Assembly: GCA_028821575.1 (NCBI GenBank) | Contig: JAPPFW010000052.1 | Span: 1 to 64,000, forward strand | DNA length: 64,000 nt | From: a bacterium | GTDB lineage: Bacteria > Actinomycetota > Acidimicrobiia > Spongiisociales > Spongiisociaceae | Direction: 5' to 3' | Shown here: positions 1 to 9,255 of the stretch, one piece after another | Numbering within the stretch: position 1 is the stretch's first letter | Layout of the letters: every line of letters begins with the position of its first letter | Translations under genes and position numbers: made by a program | Notes under the pieces: model-generated | Database searches by the model: none | Told to the model about the DNA's origin: nothing | What the model saw: only the letters and a program-made list of their open reading frames with translations

Positions 1-74
1 AGCAGCCATTGCTCGGTGTCGGCGGCCGCGCTCTCGCCGATCACGACGTCGAGCGCGCGCCACCGGTTCTCCAT
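1..74 (-). CDS. Possible 5' end of an unidentified gene leaving the left edge
   Basis: An ATG at 74 on the minus strand opens 24 further codons (starting MENRWRALDVV) that reach the window edge without a stop. There is no good ribosome binding site before it. Too little is visible to name a family, and it could be a chance frame. Confidence 0.3.
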   Translation of the reverse strand, partial: MENRWRALDVVIGESAAADTEQWL

Positions 75-156
75 AAGTACAGAGCACAAGTATTCTCGAA
101 CCCGTAGTGGTAATCCTCCCTCCTCCACCACCCAACCCGTCTAGAAAGCCATCAGT

Positions 157-2763
157 GTGAAGACCTTCGTCAAAGCGTTCGCGTTCCTTGTGTCAAGAGT
201 TCCCTGGGCGGTGGTGATAACCACGCTGGTCCTGTTCGGGATCTTCGGATTCCTCTCCACCCAGGTCGAGATCGGCCAGGGCAACGAGGGCCTCTCACCC
301 GACAACCCGGAACTGTTGGCCACCGACCGCATCAGCGACCTGTTCGGCGGCGAAGACACCCAGGAGAGCGTCATCCAGGTGATCGTTCGCAGGGAGGGGG
401 GCGACGTCTTCACCAAGGAAGCCTACGACGTGGTGACCGCCATCAACTCCGTCCTCGAGAGCGAGGCCCTTTCCGACAACCTCTCATCCGTCCCCGGAAG
501 GGGCGCCTCGTTCAGCTACCTCGACCCTGCCATCGACATGGCCGCTGAGAGTGGCGCCACCGTCGCCGACGATGAGGAGGTGAAGGACCTATACATCCAG
601 GCCACGACGGGACCGCGGGCCAACCCGCAGTTCGCCTCGCTGATCAGCCAGAACGGGGACCCGTCCTCGGCGAGCGCACAGGCGGGTCTCATCCTGATAT
701 TCACCGAGGTGCCGGTGGGCCTCGAGGACGAGGCATTCGACGAGGCGATCGAGAACGACGCGGTGGTGGCGGACGCCCTGCGGGCCATACCCACCCCCGA
801 AGGGTTGGAGGTCATTCCCTTCAGCTTCACCCTGCTCTTCGAAGACAGCGGTGATGCCGGCAGCGAGATCGGGCGGCTCTTCGGAATGGCCGCCCTGATC
901 ATCCTCGTCATTCTCTTCTTCGTGTACTGGCTCAAGCCGCCGGGGCGGGGCGCCCTCGTACAGTCGGGGCGCCGGACGCTCGCCGACACCCTGCTCACGC
1001 TCTTCACAATCTTCGCCGCCATCACCTTCATGCAGGGGATCGGGGTGCTGCTGGAAGGGGCCGGGATCATCGCCTCGTTCAACACTATTACCCAGATCAT
1101 TCCCATCCTGCTCATCGGGCTGGGCGTCGACTACGGAATCCACATCACCTCCCGCTATCGCGAGGAGATCGGCCGGGGACAGGACGTGGACGGCGCCGCC
1201 CGCACCGCCATCGGCACGGTGGGAATAGCCCTGGTCCTGGCCACCGTCACCACCGCCATCGGCTTCCTCACCAACATCTTCAACCCCGTGCCGGCGCTGA
1301 AGGACTTCGGGATCCTGGCAGCGGTAGGGATAGTCGCCTCGTTCGTCCTGACCCTCACCTTCTTCCCGGCGGCCCGCAAGATCCTGGATCGCCGGACCGA
1401 GCGGCGGGGCAGGTTCTCATGGGCGTTCCTGCGGCTGCTGATCGTGGCTCGGAAGGTGGACCGCCACGTGGAATCCAAGGGCTCCCTGCCCGTGGCGGGC
1501 ATGAGAGCCTCTTCGGAACGCCTCCTGCCCTCCCTGATAGCCCGTACCTCGTGGCTGGCGGAGAAGATCCCCGTAGTGATGGTCATGGCAGCCATGGTGC
1601 TGGGAGGCCTGGGAGTGTGGGGACTCGCCCAGCTGGAAACCCGCTTCTCGGTCACCGACTTCCTTCCCAGCGACGCTCCCGGGATCCGGGCGCTGGAGAT
1701 CCTGCAGGAGGAGTTCGGAGGAGGCCTGGGGGAGTCCACCCAGATCCTGATCGAAGGCGAGGACCTCGCCACGCCGGCGGTCCACAACGCCCTGGTCTCG
1801 GCCGGTTCGCGACTGAACGAGGTCGAGAACGTGCTGGTGTTCGAGACTCCGAGGGGGCCGATCGCTTCCGCCAACTCCCCGATCTCGATACTCAACTCCC
1901 TTAACCGGGGCGGCCCCCAGGGTCCGCCCTCCGAAGCGGTCACCGCCGCGGCCCAGGCCGCCGGTGCGGGCCAGGATCTCCGAGTGCCGGCCGGCTCCGA
2001 TGTCACCCCTCTGTGGGACGCCATGTTCGATGAGACCCCCCAGTGGGCGGCGGACGTCCTCCACCGGAGCGGGTCGGGCTACGACGCCCTGCGTTTCGAC
2101 ATCGGCACCCAGGCAGGAGAGACCGGAGCCCTGCAGCTGCGACAGGACCTCCTGGACAACTTCTCGGAGGTCTCCGACCTGGGTGTCAGCGTGATAGCGA
2201 CCTCCACCGAGATCATCACCAACCTGATCGTGAAGGAACTGGCGGAGTCGCAGACGACCTCGCTGCTGATCACCCTGGTGGTCGCCACCGTGGTGCTGAT
2301 GGTCAGTTTCTGGTTCGAGAACCGCCGGCCCTTCCTGGGTGTGATCACCATGGTCCCTGTGGCGCTGGTGGTGTTCTGGGTCTACGGATTGATGTATGCG
2401 ACGGGCATTCCCTTCGGGCCGGTGACCGCCACATTGTCGGCCCTGTCGATCGGGATCGGGGTCCCCTACACGATCCACATCGCCCGCCGGTTCGGGGAGG
2501 ACCGGGTCCGCATGGAGAGCCTCGACGAGGCGCTGCGCTCGACGTCCCGCCACACCGGCGGCGCATTGGCGGGGTCGGCGTTCACGACCATGGCCGGGTT
2601 TGGGATCCTGATCACTTCCAGGCTCGTGCCCTTCCAGCAGATGGGACAGGTCACGGTGTACGCCGTGGGGCTTTCCCTGGTGGCGGCCATCCTGGTGCTC
2701 CCGTCCCTGCTGGCCCTCTGGGAGAGGTGGCACCGCCGGAGGGCAGCAGCAACAGCCGCCTGA
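157..2763 (+). CDS. RND/MMPL-family exporter (HAE3-like)
   Basis: An 868-residue integral membrane protein with the two-fold RND/MMPL layout. One membrane segment at about 12-32 is followed by a periplasmic domain, a membrane cluster at about 245-410, a second single segment at about 475-500, another periplasmic domain and a final membrane cluster at about 715-860. The first half has the proton-relay-like motif GLGVDYGIH followed by R. The equivalent place in the second half reads GIGVPYTIH, so the acidic residue is missing there. Family members export lipids or hydrophobic compounds using the proton gradient; the substrate here cannot be told. The GTG start at 157 has only a weak AGAAAG upstream. 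It stands alone. Confidence 0.85.
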   Translation: MKTFVKAFAFLVSRVPWAVVITTLVLFGIFGFLSTQVEIGQGNEGLSPDNPELLATDRISDLFGGEDTQESVIQVIVRREGGDVFTKEAYDVVTAINSVLESEALSDNLSSVPGRGASFSYLDPAIDMAAESGATVADDEEVKDLYIQATTGPRANPQFASLISQNGDPSSASAQAGLILIFTEVPVGLEDEAFDEAIENDAVVADALRAIPTPEGLEVIPFSFTLLFEDSGDAGSEIGRLFGMAALIILVILFFVYWLKPPGRGALVQSGRRTLADTLLTLFTIFAAITFMQGIGVLLEGAGIIASFNTITQIIPILLIGLGVDYGIHITSRYREEIGRGQDVDGAARTAIGTVGIALVLATVTTAIGFLTNIFNPVPALKDFGILAAVGIVASFVLTLTFFPAARKILDRRTERRGRFSWAFLRLLIVARKVDRHVESKGSLPVAGMRASSERLLPSLIARTSWLAEKIPVVMVMAAMVLGGLGVWGLAQLETRFSVTDFLPSDAPGIRALEILQEEFGGGLGESTQILIEGEDLATPAVHNALVSAGSRLNEVENVLVFETPRGPIASANSPISILNSLNRGGPQGPPSEAVTAAAQAAGAGQDLRVPAGSDVTPLWDAMFDETPQWAADVLHRSGSGYDALRFDIGTQAGETGALQLRQDLLDNFSEVSDLGVSVIATSTEIITNLIVKELAESQTTSLLITLVVATVVLMVSFWFENRRPFLGVITMVPVALVVFWVYGLMYATGIPFGPVTATLSALSIGIGVPYTIHIARRFGEDRVRMESLDEALRSTSRHTGGALAGSAFTTMAGFGILITSRLVPFQQMGQVTVYAVGLSLVAAILVLPSLLALWERWHRRRAAATAA

Positions 2764-2943
2764 ACCCCCGGCCCCGAACTCGATGCAATCGATCGAGGTC
2801 GGTCTCGATCAAGCAACGCGCTGCATCTCCGCTTCCGGAGAGCCTTACCCAGCCGGGGACCCCTCAGGCTTCTCTGGAGAACCCAAAGAGTGCTGGGGCA
2901 CCCCGGTTCTGGAGCCGGGACACCCGTCCACTTGGATTGACTG

Positions 2944-3453
2944 TCACCACCAATCGCTGAAGGGCAACCGTGATGTCTCGGATACTGCTCTGCTGCGGGG
3001 GAACCATGCGAGTTCGCGGCCGTCGTCGATGGCGGCCGACCGGCAGTCGACCCCGTCAAGTCCGGCCTCGTAGGCAGCCTCGCCGATGGGTTGGCACATG
3101 TTGTGGGGAATCAGGTCACCGGCGTCGTCGTAGGGGTAGGTGGCGGGCAGGCCAATGGCATCTAGTCCCGCGTCGGTGTAGGCGTCGGCTGCTCGTCCGT
3201 CGGGAATGTCAACACGGAGCAGCAGGGGGGCTGTCGCCGGGTTGAGGTCCTCGGGGCCGAAGGGGAGACCTACGAATCGTTTCATCACGTTGGCCCGGGC
3301 GGTGCCGATGTCGTGGTTGAGGTATAGGCAGGCCAGCCCAGCCGGGTTCCATCGCTGGCCGGGGAAGGCCGCAGCGTAGGACGTGTTGAAAGGGTCTGCC
3401 CAGTCCGGGTCAGCGACCCGGTAGTAGGACCCGCCGATCGGTGTGCTCAGCAT
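2944..3453 (-). CDS. RES-domain toxin
   Basis: A 169-residue RES-domain protein, the toxin half of RES/Xre modules. Known members (MbcT, ParT) degrade NAD+ or ADP-ribosylate targets. Visible family features are the YYR near residue 10-12, GQRWNPAG at 32-39, LYLNHDIGTAR at 43-53, and the terminal GVDCRSAAIDDGRELAWFP block that holds the family Ser. At the place where the family usually has a Glu (A-x-x-E-V) this protein has Asn55 (ARANV), so activity may be altered. It begins three bases after the stop of the Xre partner and is surely co-transcribed with it. Confidence 0.8.
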   Translation of the reverse strand: MLSTPIGGSYYRVADPDWADPFNTSYAAAFPGQRWNPAGLACLYLNHDIGTARANVMKRFVGLPFGPEDLNPATAPLLLRVDIPDGRAADAYTDAGLDAIGLPATYPYDDAGDLIPHNMCQPIGEAAYEAGLDGVDCRSAAIDDGRELAWFPRSRAVSETSRLPFSDWW

Positions 3454-3456
3454 CGC

Positions 3457-4218
3457 TCACGCGACGCGTGCGTAGTCGAAGGTCTCCTTGACCGAGTGGC
3501 GCAGCCACTCGTGCTCGTCGTGTGCGATCACCTCGAGCATGCTGCGTCCTCCGTATGCCTCAGCCGGACGCCGCGCCACGACGGGGGGAATGCCGTCCTT
3601 AAGCCGTTGCCGCAGTATGTCGGAGATCTCGGCTATCGCTCCGATCTTGGCCATCCGTTCCGCCGGTGGTGAGCCGAGTAGCCACTTGTCCACCGCTTGG
3701 CGTGTGACTCCCATGAGGCCTGCCACGTCCTTGCTCGACAGGTCCAGAGTCTTCATGGCACGCCTTAGCGGTGAGGAACACCGTTGCTCGAACTCCAAGT
3801 CGGCCATGGACTCCAGGAACCAAACCAAGCGATGCTCATCGACATCAGGCTGTACTACGACACACTGCTGGGGCAGGGCACCGACTACCCCCCGGATCCG
3901 GTCCACCAACGCGGTGAGGACACCGGGTCCGTCAGCCGATGGTGCGACCCACGGCAACACCGCGATGTCGTTCAGCAGGAGTCGGTACACCACCGAGGGC
4001 GGAACACGAGCTTCAGAACTGCCCGCAGGCAGCGCGGTCAAGGTCTGGGCTGCTGAAGCTACCAAGACGTAATAGCGGCGCAAAGCGGCGCGGTCCGCCC
4101 CGGCCCTCAGCAACGGAACGAGCCGATCCAGCGCAGCCACCACATCGGGCACGATGCGGGCAGCGATCGTCGATGCTGCCTCAAGGTCGTCTTCCAGGAG
4201 GTGCTCGATCAAGGTCAT
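3457..4218 (-). CDS. Xre/MbcA-type antitoxin for the RES toxin
   Basis: A 253-residue protein whose C-terminal third has a helix-turn-helix (LSSKDVAGLMGVTRQAVDKW) followed by the DUF2384-like toxin-binding tail. The start is taken at the ATG at 4218 (MTLIEHLLEDD); the frame extends upstream but with low-complexity residues. It is longer than common 120-150-residue antitoxins because of a helical N-terminal region of about 130 residues. Gene order antitoxin-toxin fits the RES/Xre type; it presumably neutralises the toxin and represses the operon. Confidence 0.75.
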   Translation of the reverse strand: MTLIEHLLEDDLEAASTIAARIVPDVVAALDRLVPLLRAGADRAALRRYYVLVASAAQTLTALPAGSSEARVPPSVVYRLLLNDIAVLPWVAPSADGPGVLTALVDRIRGVVGALPQQCVVVQPDVDEHRLVWFLESMADLEFEQRCSSPLRRAMKTLDLSSKDVAGLMGVTRQAVDKWLLGSPPAERMAKIGAIAEISDILRQRLKDGIPPVVARRPAEAYGGRSMLEVIAHDEHEWLRHSVKETFDYARVA

Positions 4219-4228
4219 AGCGGGGATT

Positions 4229-4706
4229 CTAGACCTCTGCAACCTTTTCGCAATCCAATTGGTTGACGACGAACTTGGTGACGCAACCGCGCCACGACAG
4301 GCGCACCAGATCATCGTCGTCGCTGACGATCATCACGGCGTCACACGCAAGTGCACACTCGGGAGCGCGGTTGTGCTCGAAGTCATCGCAATCGGTGACG
4401 GTGACTCCCGTTTCGACCACACCTCTACCGGACGCGTCGGCAATGTCGACCAACAGTGCCAGACAGTCCTCCACCCGTTCGATCTCCAGCCGTGCTGACA
4501 GGGGTGTCCCTACCAGTACTCGAACGGTGTTGGCGAGTAGGTGTTCCGCAAGGAACAATGAGAACTGCCGAGCGTCATTGGGGAACCGATCACATTGGCC
4601 GACGGACTGCCGCGAACGGTGGCGGCGACGGCCAGGAATGGAGGGGCCTTACGGCGCCGGTCACGGCACCGACGAGGATGTTGATGTCGACGACGACGGG
4701 TAGCAA
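4229..4706 (-). pseudogene. VapC-like PIN-domain toxin, frameshifted
   Basis: Two frames together rebuild one PIN protein. From a TTG at 4706 the first part reads LLPVVVDINILVGAV, with the PIN Asp in VVVD, then runs to a stop after about 38 codons. The second part, in another frame, contains CDRFPNDARQFSLFLAEH and ends with VSDDDDLVRL and FVVNQ. The frame changes near 4600-4620. The TTG lies directly behind the stop of the upstream ribbon-helix-helix antitoxin gene, the usual VapBC order. It is either inactive or carries a sequencing error. Confidence 0.65.
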
Positions 4707-4708
4707 CG

Positions 4709-4960
4709 TCAGATACGGTTCTTCAAGACCCTACGTACCACCGCAACGGGCTCGTCATCGTCCAGACCCGCTTCCGTTACCCGGCGGGCTCCATAGGCCT
4801 GGAGGTCCACGAGGCGCGCGGCGCGGTCGACTACCTCCATCTGGTGCATTGCTTCTCGAAGGAACGCCGAGCGGTTCCCATTGCCAAACCTGTCCGTTAG
4901 GCGATCGAGGCGCGAGAGATCCTCTTTTGCGACTGCGAATCCTATGGTTTTGGTTGCCAT
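4709..4960 (-). CDS. VapB-like ribbon-helix-helix antitoxin
   Basis: An 83-residue protein beginning MATKTIGFAVAKEDLSRLD, with the short strand and two helices (RFGNGNRSAFLREAM) of ribbon-helix-helix antitoxins. Its stop abuts the start of the PIN toxin frame, so the two genes formed one operon. With the toxin frameshifted, the antitoxin may be a leftover. Confidence 0.65.
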   Translation of the reverse strand: MATKTIGFAVAKEDLSRLDRLTDRFGNGNRSAFLREAMHQMEVVDRAARLVDLQAYGARRVTEAGLDDDEPVAVVRRVLKNRI

Positions 4961-5247
4961 TGCAACTTACTGTATCCAAATGCAGTCGACAGGCAAGCAC
5001 GGGACAGCGTTCAGGTCTCGATGCCTCCGGACCGGCAAATCTCAGATGACCCTCTTCCGTTTACTGGCTAGGGCGTGCATGTCGAGGAGTTCTTTCCCCG
5101 TCTCGCGTCTCAGCACCTTCGGTTGTCCCGGCAAGGCCCTCGAGCAGCCTAGGATGCCATCCTGTCTTGCCATCGGCACCGCGCAGAAAAGTGGGGTAGG
5201 TGGGTTCAAATCCTTGGAGCAGGGGTGAGGCGATGGTCTACTAGCGC

Positions 5248-5703
5248 ATGGCCAAGTTTCGTCTCCCGATCCAGATATGTGTCTTTCTGGTCAGGAAGCA
5301 GGCAGAACGTCGCGAGTACCTGCTCTTACACCGGGTCGTGGAAAAGGGAGCCTTCTGGCAGGGCGTTACCGGGTCGATCGAGGAAGGGGAGACCCTTCTT
5401 CAAGGTGCTGCGAGAGAGGTCCATGAGGAAACGGGCCTAACCCCGGCAGCGATCCGTCCGGTGGACTTCACCTACCACTTCCCGGTGGTCGACGAGTGGC
5501 GGGAGGCGTACGGACCCGACCCCGACGAGATCGTCGAGCACGTATTCGTGGCCGAGGTCGACGGTGGCGAACCCACTCTGTCCCACGAGCATGATGCCTG
5601 GGGATGGCACGCGCCCGAAGAGGCAGCCAGCATGCTGAAGTGGCCGAACAACATCGAGGCGCTCTGGCGATGCGATGCACTCCTCACGGCGGAGCGGCTT
5701 TAG
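5248..5703 (+). CDS. Nudix hydrolase
   Basis: A 151-residue single-domain Nudix protein. The Nudix box is complete: G-S-I-E-E-G-E, then REVHEETGL, giving the metal-binding Glu residues of GX5EX7REUXEEXGU. Size and the N-terminal IQICVFLVRK...EYLLLHR resemble dATP/dihydroneopterin-triphosphate pyrophosphohydrolases (NudB type), which would clean up nucleotides or act in folate synthesis. The specificity is inference. It stands alone between the TA block and the DUF169 gene. Confidence 0.85.
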   Translation: MAKFRLPIQICVFLVRKQAERREYLLLHRVVEKGAFWQGVTGSIEEGETLLQGAAREVHEETGLTPAAIRPVDFTYHFPVVDEWREAYGPDPDEIVEHVFVAEVDGGEPTLSHEHDAWGWHAPEEAASMLKWPNNIEALWRCDALLTAERL

Positions 5704-5796
5704 CGGAAGTGGCTATCCGGAGTGCGCGTCACCCCTCGTTTTCCCACTCCCCTCTTCCGGGAACTGTCCCGCTAGAAGACTGGCAAGACCGAGGTC

Positions 5797-6519
5797 TTAG
5801 AACCGAGTTGCATCAGCCTGAGCGTAGCCCACAACCTGGCGATCGGCGTGCACCACGCCCGCCAGATTGCCGACTATCTCCGAGAGCTGCCCGGGCGGAA
5901 TGGCGCAGGTCAGTTCGTCGTCGGCCATTCCGGTACGGGCACGCGACAGGGCACATCCCATGGACAGGGCCACCTTGCCCTGGTCAATGGCGATGGGAAG
6001 TATCTGACACTGTGGCTTTCCGCTGAGATGCATGGACACCGCGTCACCCAGTTCCATGGCTTGGCGGGGGCTCAGCCTCAGCAGCACGACATCGGGCTCG
6101 TGTGGCGTATCGGCCAGGGGCCCGTAGATGATCGAACTGGGACGGCGCTCCAAGGCCGCCACCCCGGCAAAAGCCTCCATCGTCACCCAACCGACTTCCA
6201 GGAGCGCCCCGACGTCCTCTCGGTTCAGTATGTCGCCGGCTTCCACCAGGCCATGGGTGTATTCACCCACCGAGCAGTTGCCGTGATCGTCGGGCGAAGT
6301 GGAGAAGGTGCGACTATCAGCGTGCATCCAGAAAACGCAAGGAGCAGGAACCGCGCCGGACCGCCCGTCCGGCGTGGGTTCTGACAACGGACCTCCGAAG
6401 GGGTCGATCCCGCTTTCGGGAGAGACCGAAGCCTCGAAAAACGTCATGGCGATCGGTGCACTCTCAAGTCCAAGCAAATCGCTAAGGCGGCGGGAAAGAT
6501 CGTTCCAGTCAGTGGTCAT
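5797..6519 (-). CDS. DUF169 family protein
   Basis: A 240-residue DUF169 protein. It shows the family pattern of an N-terminal LLGLESAPIAMTF, a CVFWMHA block, GNCSVGEYTHGL with conserved Cys/Gly, and a late cysteine (MGCALSRARTGM). No enzyme activity is established for the family, though the conserved cysteines suggest metal or cofactor binding. The start at 6519 (MTTDWNDLS) is chosen because AAAGGAGTG lies just before it; an upstream in-frame start would add 30 atypical residues. Confidence 0.75.
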   Translation of the reverse strand: MTTDWNDLSRRLSDLLGLESAPIAMTFFEASVSPESGIDPFGGPLSEPTPDGRSGAVPAPCVFWMHADSRTFSTSPDDHGNCSVGEYTHGLVEAGDILNREDVGALLEVGWVTMEAFAGVAALERRPSSIIYGPLADTPHEPDVVLLRLSPRQAMELGDAVSMHLSGKPQCQILPIAIDQGKVALSMGCALSRARTGMADDELTCAIPPGQLSEIVGNLAGVVHADRQVVGYAQADATRF

Positions 6520-6814
6520 TGACACTCCTTTGGTGGAAAGCAGACAGTGTGAGGCAAGCATACGGTAATCCACTAGCTGTCTCAGAGGTTGACCCGCTTC
6601 AGTGGACACTTACGTCCCCGCGTGCATCCGTCATCCTATCGGCAGATCTGGAGCGAATACCGCACAAGCGGAAACCTACAACCCGCTGACCAGGCACTTC
6701 ACAAGCCGCGTCGGTGGACAACTCACGTGAAGTACTTGTCAAGCAACCTTGCGCATGCCGCTGAGCGATCCCGGTAACCGTCGATGAGTCCATAGAGCGG
6801 GGCAACTCCAGCTT

Positions 6815-7605
6815 CTAGTTGTCATGTAGCCGAGCTTCGGGCCAGCGGAGGGAGGCTCTTTCGATCCAGCCGATGACGTGGAAGAACACGATACCGGCCA
6901 GGGACGACAGCGTTATCGCCGCGAACATGAGCCGCGTGTCGATCCGGTAGCTGGCCTGCACGATTACGAAACCGATCCCTCGATCGGCGCCGGTGAACTC
7001 GGCGACTATGGAGCCGATCACCGAGAGGGTTGCCGCTACCCGGAGCCCGGCGAAGACGTAGGGCAGCGAGCTCGGGAGCCGCAGCCGCCAGAAGATCGAG
7101 GCCTTGCGGGCGGACAGGACGCTCATCAGTTCCATCGCCTGGCTGCTCACGGATCTGAGGCCACGGGTCGTGTTGACGAGGACGGGGAAGAAGCAGATGA
7201 TGGCGGCGATGACCACTTTGGGGACGAGGGTGTATCCGAACCAGATGGTGAGGAGAGGTGCGATCGCGACGATGGGGATGGTCTGGAGGACGATGGCAAG
7301 GCGGCCCGTTCGACGATTCGAACATGGACGAACACGACGGCCGTGACGAAGGCTATGCCGCCTCCGATCAGGAAGCCCGCTACAGCTTCGAGCATCGTCC
7401 ACCCGAGGTCGGCTACGAGCGAGGGGCCTTCGGCGATCAACTCTCTGCCGATCTCGGTGGGGCTGGGGACTATGTAGGCGGGGACTTCTGCGGCGACAAC
7501 GACGAGCTGCCAGATGACGAGGGCCAGGAGCGCGAGGAACGCGGCCGGGATCACCCCCTTCCACTTGGCAGCACGACCCTTCTTCGATGGCGTGTTCCTG
7601 CTCAC
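6815..7605 (-). pseudogene. ABC transporter permease (SsuC/TauC type), frameshifted
   Basis: The gene starts with GTG at 7605, overlapping the TGA of the ATPase gene. The first frame gives a typical N-terminus (GVIPAAFLALLALVIWQL, AYIVPSPTEIG, WTMLEAVAGFLIG, VFVHVRIVERAAL). Near 7300 the homology continues in another frame as RLAIVLQTIPIVAIAPLL through the EAA-type loop to FHVIGWIERA. The total length (791 bases) is not a multiple of three. This is the membrane half of the NMT1-type importer, so a true frameshift would disable uptake. A base-calling error is equally possible. Confidence 0.75.
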
Positions 7606-8408
7606 GCCGCCCCCATGGTCGTGTCGGTCTCCAGGAGGGCACGCAGTTCTCTCGCCAGCGATCCGAACTCGGGTTCGAAGCGGAGGTCCAGCGGTCTGGG
7701 CCGTGGGAAGGGGACTCGGGCGATTCGGACGATCCGCCCCGGACGGGGGCTGAGGACCGTCACCCGGTCGGCCAGGAATATGGCCTCCTGAATGCTGTGG
7801 GTCACGAATATCACCGTTGCCTGCGCCTTGTGCCACACGTCGAGTAGCTGCAGGTTGAGACGGTCCCGAGTGAACTCGTCGAGCGCCCCGAAGGGTTCAT
7901 CCATCAGCAGGGTGGACGCCTGGTAGATCAACGCCCGGGCTAGCGCGACCCGTGACTGCATCCCTCCCGACATCTGTGCCGGGTAGTGCTCCTCGAACCC
8001 GCCGAGGCCCACTTCCCTGAGCAGTCGGCGGGCCAGCTGCTCGGTCCGGGTGCCGTGTGTGGGGTTGCGTGAGCCGAGGATCCTGCCGGGAAGCAGGACG
8101 TTGCCCAGGGCGCGTAGCCACGGGAACAGCACGGGGTCCTGGAAGACGAACCCGAACTCGACATCGCGCCTGGCCTGTTCAGGGGTCTTGCCGTGGACCG
8201 AGATGGTGCCGGATGTGGGTTCGAGCAGGCCTGAAACGAGACGCAGCAAGGTCGACTTGCCACAGCCTGACGGGCCGACAACCGCCAGGAACTCACCGGG
8301 GGGAATCTCCAGGTCGATGTCCTCGAGGGCGACAACCGGGTTGTCCCCACCGAATCGCATTCCTACCTTGTCGAGAACGATACCGGCGCCGCCGGTCGGT
8401 CGGCTCAT
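7602..8408 (-). CDS. ABC transporter ATPase (SsuB/TauB type)
   Basis: A 268-residue ATPase with Walker A GPSGCGKST, Q-loop FVFQDPVLFPW, signature MSGGMQSRVALARAL, Walker B LLMDEPFGALD and switch His in VTHSIQEA. All are typical of nitrate/sulfonate/taurine-class importers. It overlaps the phosphorylase gene upstream (ATG at 8408 over its stop) and the permease downstream, so expression is coupled. It powers import of the ligand bound by the lipoprotein at 9256-10359. Confidence 0.92.
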   Translation of the reverse strand: MSRPTGGAGIVLDKVGMRFGGDNPVVALEDIDLEIPPGEFLAVVGPSGCGKSTLLRLVSGLLEPTSGTISVHGKTPEQARRDVEFGFVFQDPVLFPWLRALGNVLLPGRILGSRNPTHGTRTEQLARRLLREVGLGGFEEHYPAQMSGGMQSRVALARALIYQASTLLMDEPFGALDEFTRDRLNLQLLDVWHKAQATVIFVTHSIQEAIFLADRVTVLSPRPGRIVRIARVPFPRPRPLDLRFEPEFGSLARELRALLETDTTMGAA

Positions 8409-9187
8409 GACCCCTGTTTCTTGGCCTCGTACCTTCTGATGCCTTCCAGTGCCACGTCGATGGCGTTGTGCCAGCCCGCGTAGAGAGCCTCGTTCACCCC
8501 CTCGTAGTCGATCTCCTCCGGCGCGGTGTAGTTGTACGAGACGGCGCAGACGGACGCTGCCTTGAGACCTCGGAGGTGTGCGATCGTGAAGATGGCGGCG
8601 CTTTCCATCTCGATGTTCATGATCCGCTGCCTCATCCGGTTCTTCACCCGGTCCTCGTTCTCCGCGTAGAACGCGTCGGCGGAGGAGTTGATTCCGATGT
8701 GCAGGCCGAAGCCACGCTCTCGGCTGAGCGCCTGGCCCGCTTCGATCAGAGCGTGGGTGAGGAAGTGATCGGCCACGGCAGGGAATCCGTCATCGACCAG
8801 GGCGGCGGTGGTCCCGTCCTCCCGCATGGACGCAACATTGATCAGGATGTCACCCTTGCGGATCCCCGGCACGAACGCGGCGCTGCTGCCGACCCGAATG
8901 AAATGTGACACCCCCACGTTCGCTAGTTCCTCGACCGCGATCGAGGCCGATGGGCAGCCGATCCCGGTGGACGTGCCGCTCACGGGAATACCCCGATAGG
9001 TGCCGGTCACGGTCCGGTACTCCCGGTGGTATGCGACCTCTGTCGGTTCGTCGATGTGCTCCGCGATCAGCAGCACCCTTCCCGGGTCCCCGGGCAGCAG
9101 CACGTAGTCGGCGACATCGCCGGGTTTGACCCGCAGGTGATACTGCATCTTGCCCACATTGCCGGCCGTGTTATCGAACAGATCCAT
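8405..9187 (-). CDS. Nucleoside phosphorylase (uridine phosphorylase/PNP family)
   Basis: A 260-residue PNP_UDP_1 protein. Visible are the phosphate-binding LLPGDPGRV, STGIGCPSASIAVEEL, IRVGSSAAF and the ribose-binding IMNIEMESAAIFTIAHL. It splits nucleosides into base and (deoxy)ribose-1-phosphate in the cytosol. The sequence looks closest to uridine phosphorylases, but base specificity is not certain. An AAAGGACGAGA site precedes the ATG. It lies between the binding protein and the ATPase/permease genes, which suggests the importer brings in a nucleoside or related pyrimidine that this enzyme breaks down. Confidence 0.88.
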   Translation of the reverse strand: MDLFDNTAGNVGKMQYHLRVKPGDVADYVLLPGDPGRVLLIAEHIDEPTEVAYHREYRTVTGTYRGIPVSGTSTGIGCPSASIAVEELANVGVSHFIRVGSSAAFVPGIRKGDILINVASMREDGTTAALVDDGFPAVADHFLTHALIEAGQALSRERGFGLHIGINSSADAFYAENEDRVKNRMRQRIMNIEMESAAIFTIAHLRGLKAASVCAVSYNYTAPEEIDYEGVNEALYAGWHNAIDVALEGIRRYEAKKQGS

Positions 9188-9211
9188 TCTCGTCCTTTCC
9201 TGGAGAGGAGA

Positions 9212-9247
9212 TGAGGGGGGCCTCCCCGGAAGGGCAGACCCCCCTCA
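9212..9247 (-). promoter_or_regulatory. Intercistronic hairpin
   Basis: A perfect 9-bp inverted repeat (TGAGGGGGG / CCCCCCTCA) with an 18-base loop lies between the binding-protein stop and the phosphorylase start. There is no T-run, so it is not a classic terminator. Such hairpins after binding-protein genes often stabilise the upstream message or thin out downstream transcription; that role is inferred. Confidence 0.5.
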
Positions 9248-9255
9248 GGTACGGG

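Noticed and set aside
1417..2733. Long open frame on the minus strand inside the MMPL exporter gene
   Set aside because: It is antisense to a clear gene, rich in His/Arg/Gly and without family features; a by-product of GC-rich codons.
5195..5230. tRNA-like T-arm (GGTTCAAATCC)
   Set aside because: The flanking bases do not form the T stem, and no acceptor or anticodon stem could be built about 70 bases upstream.
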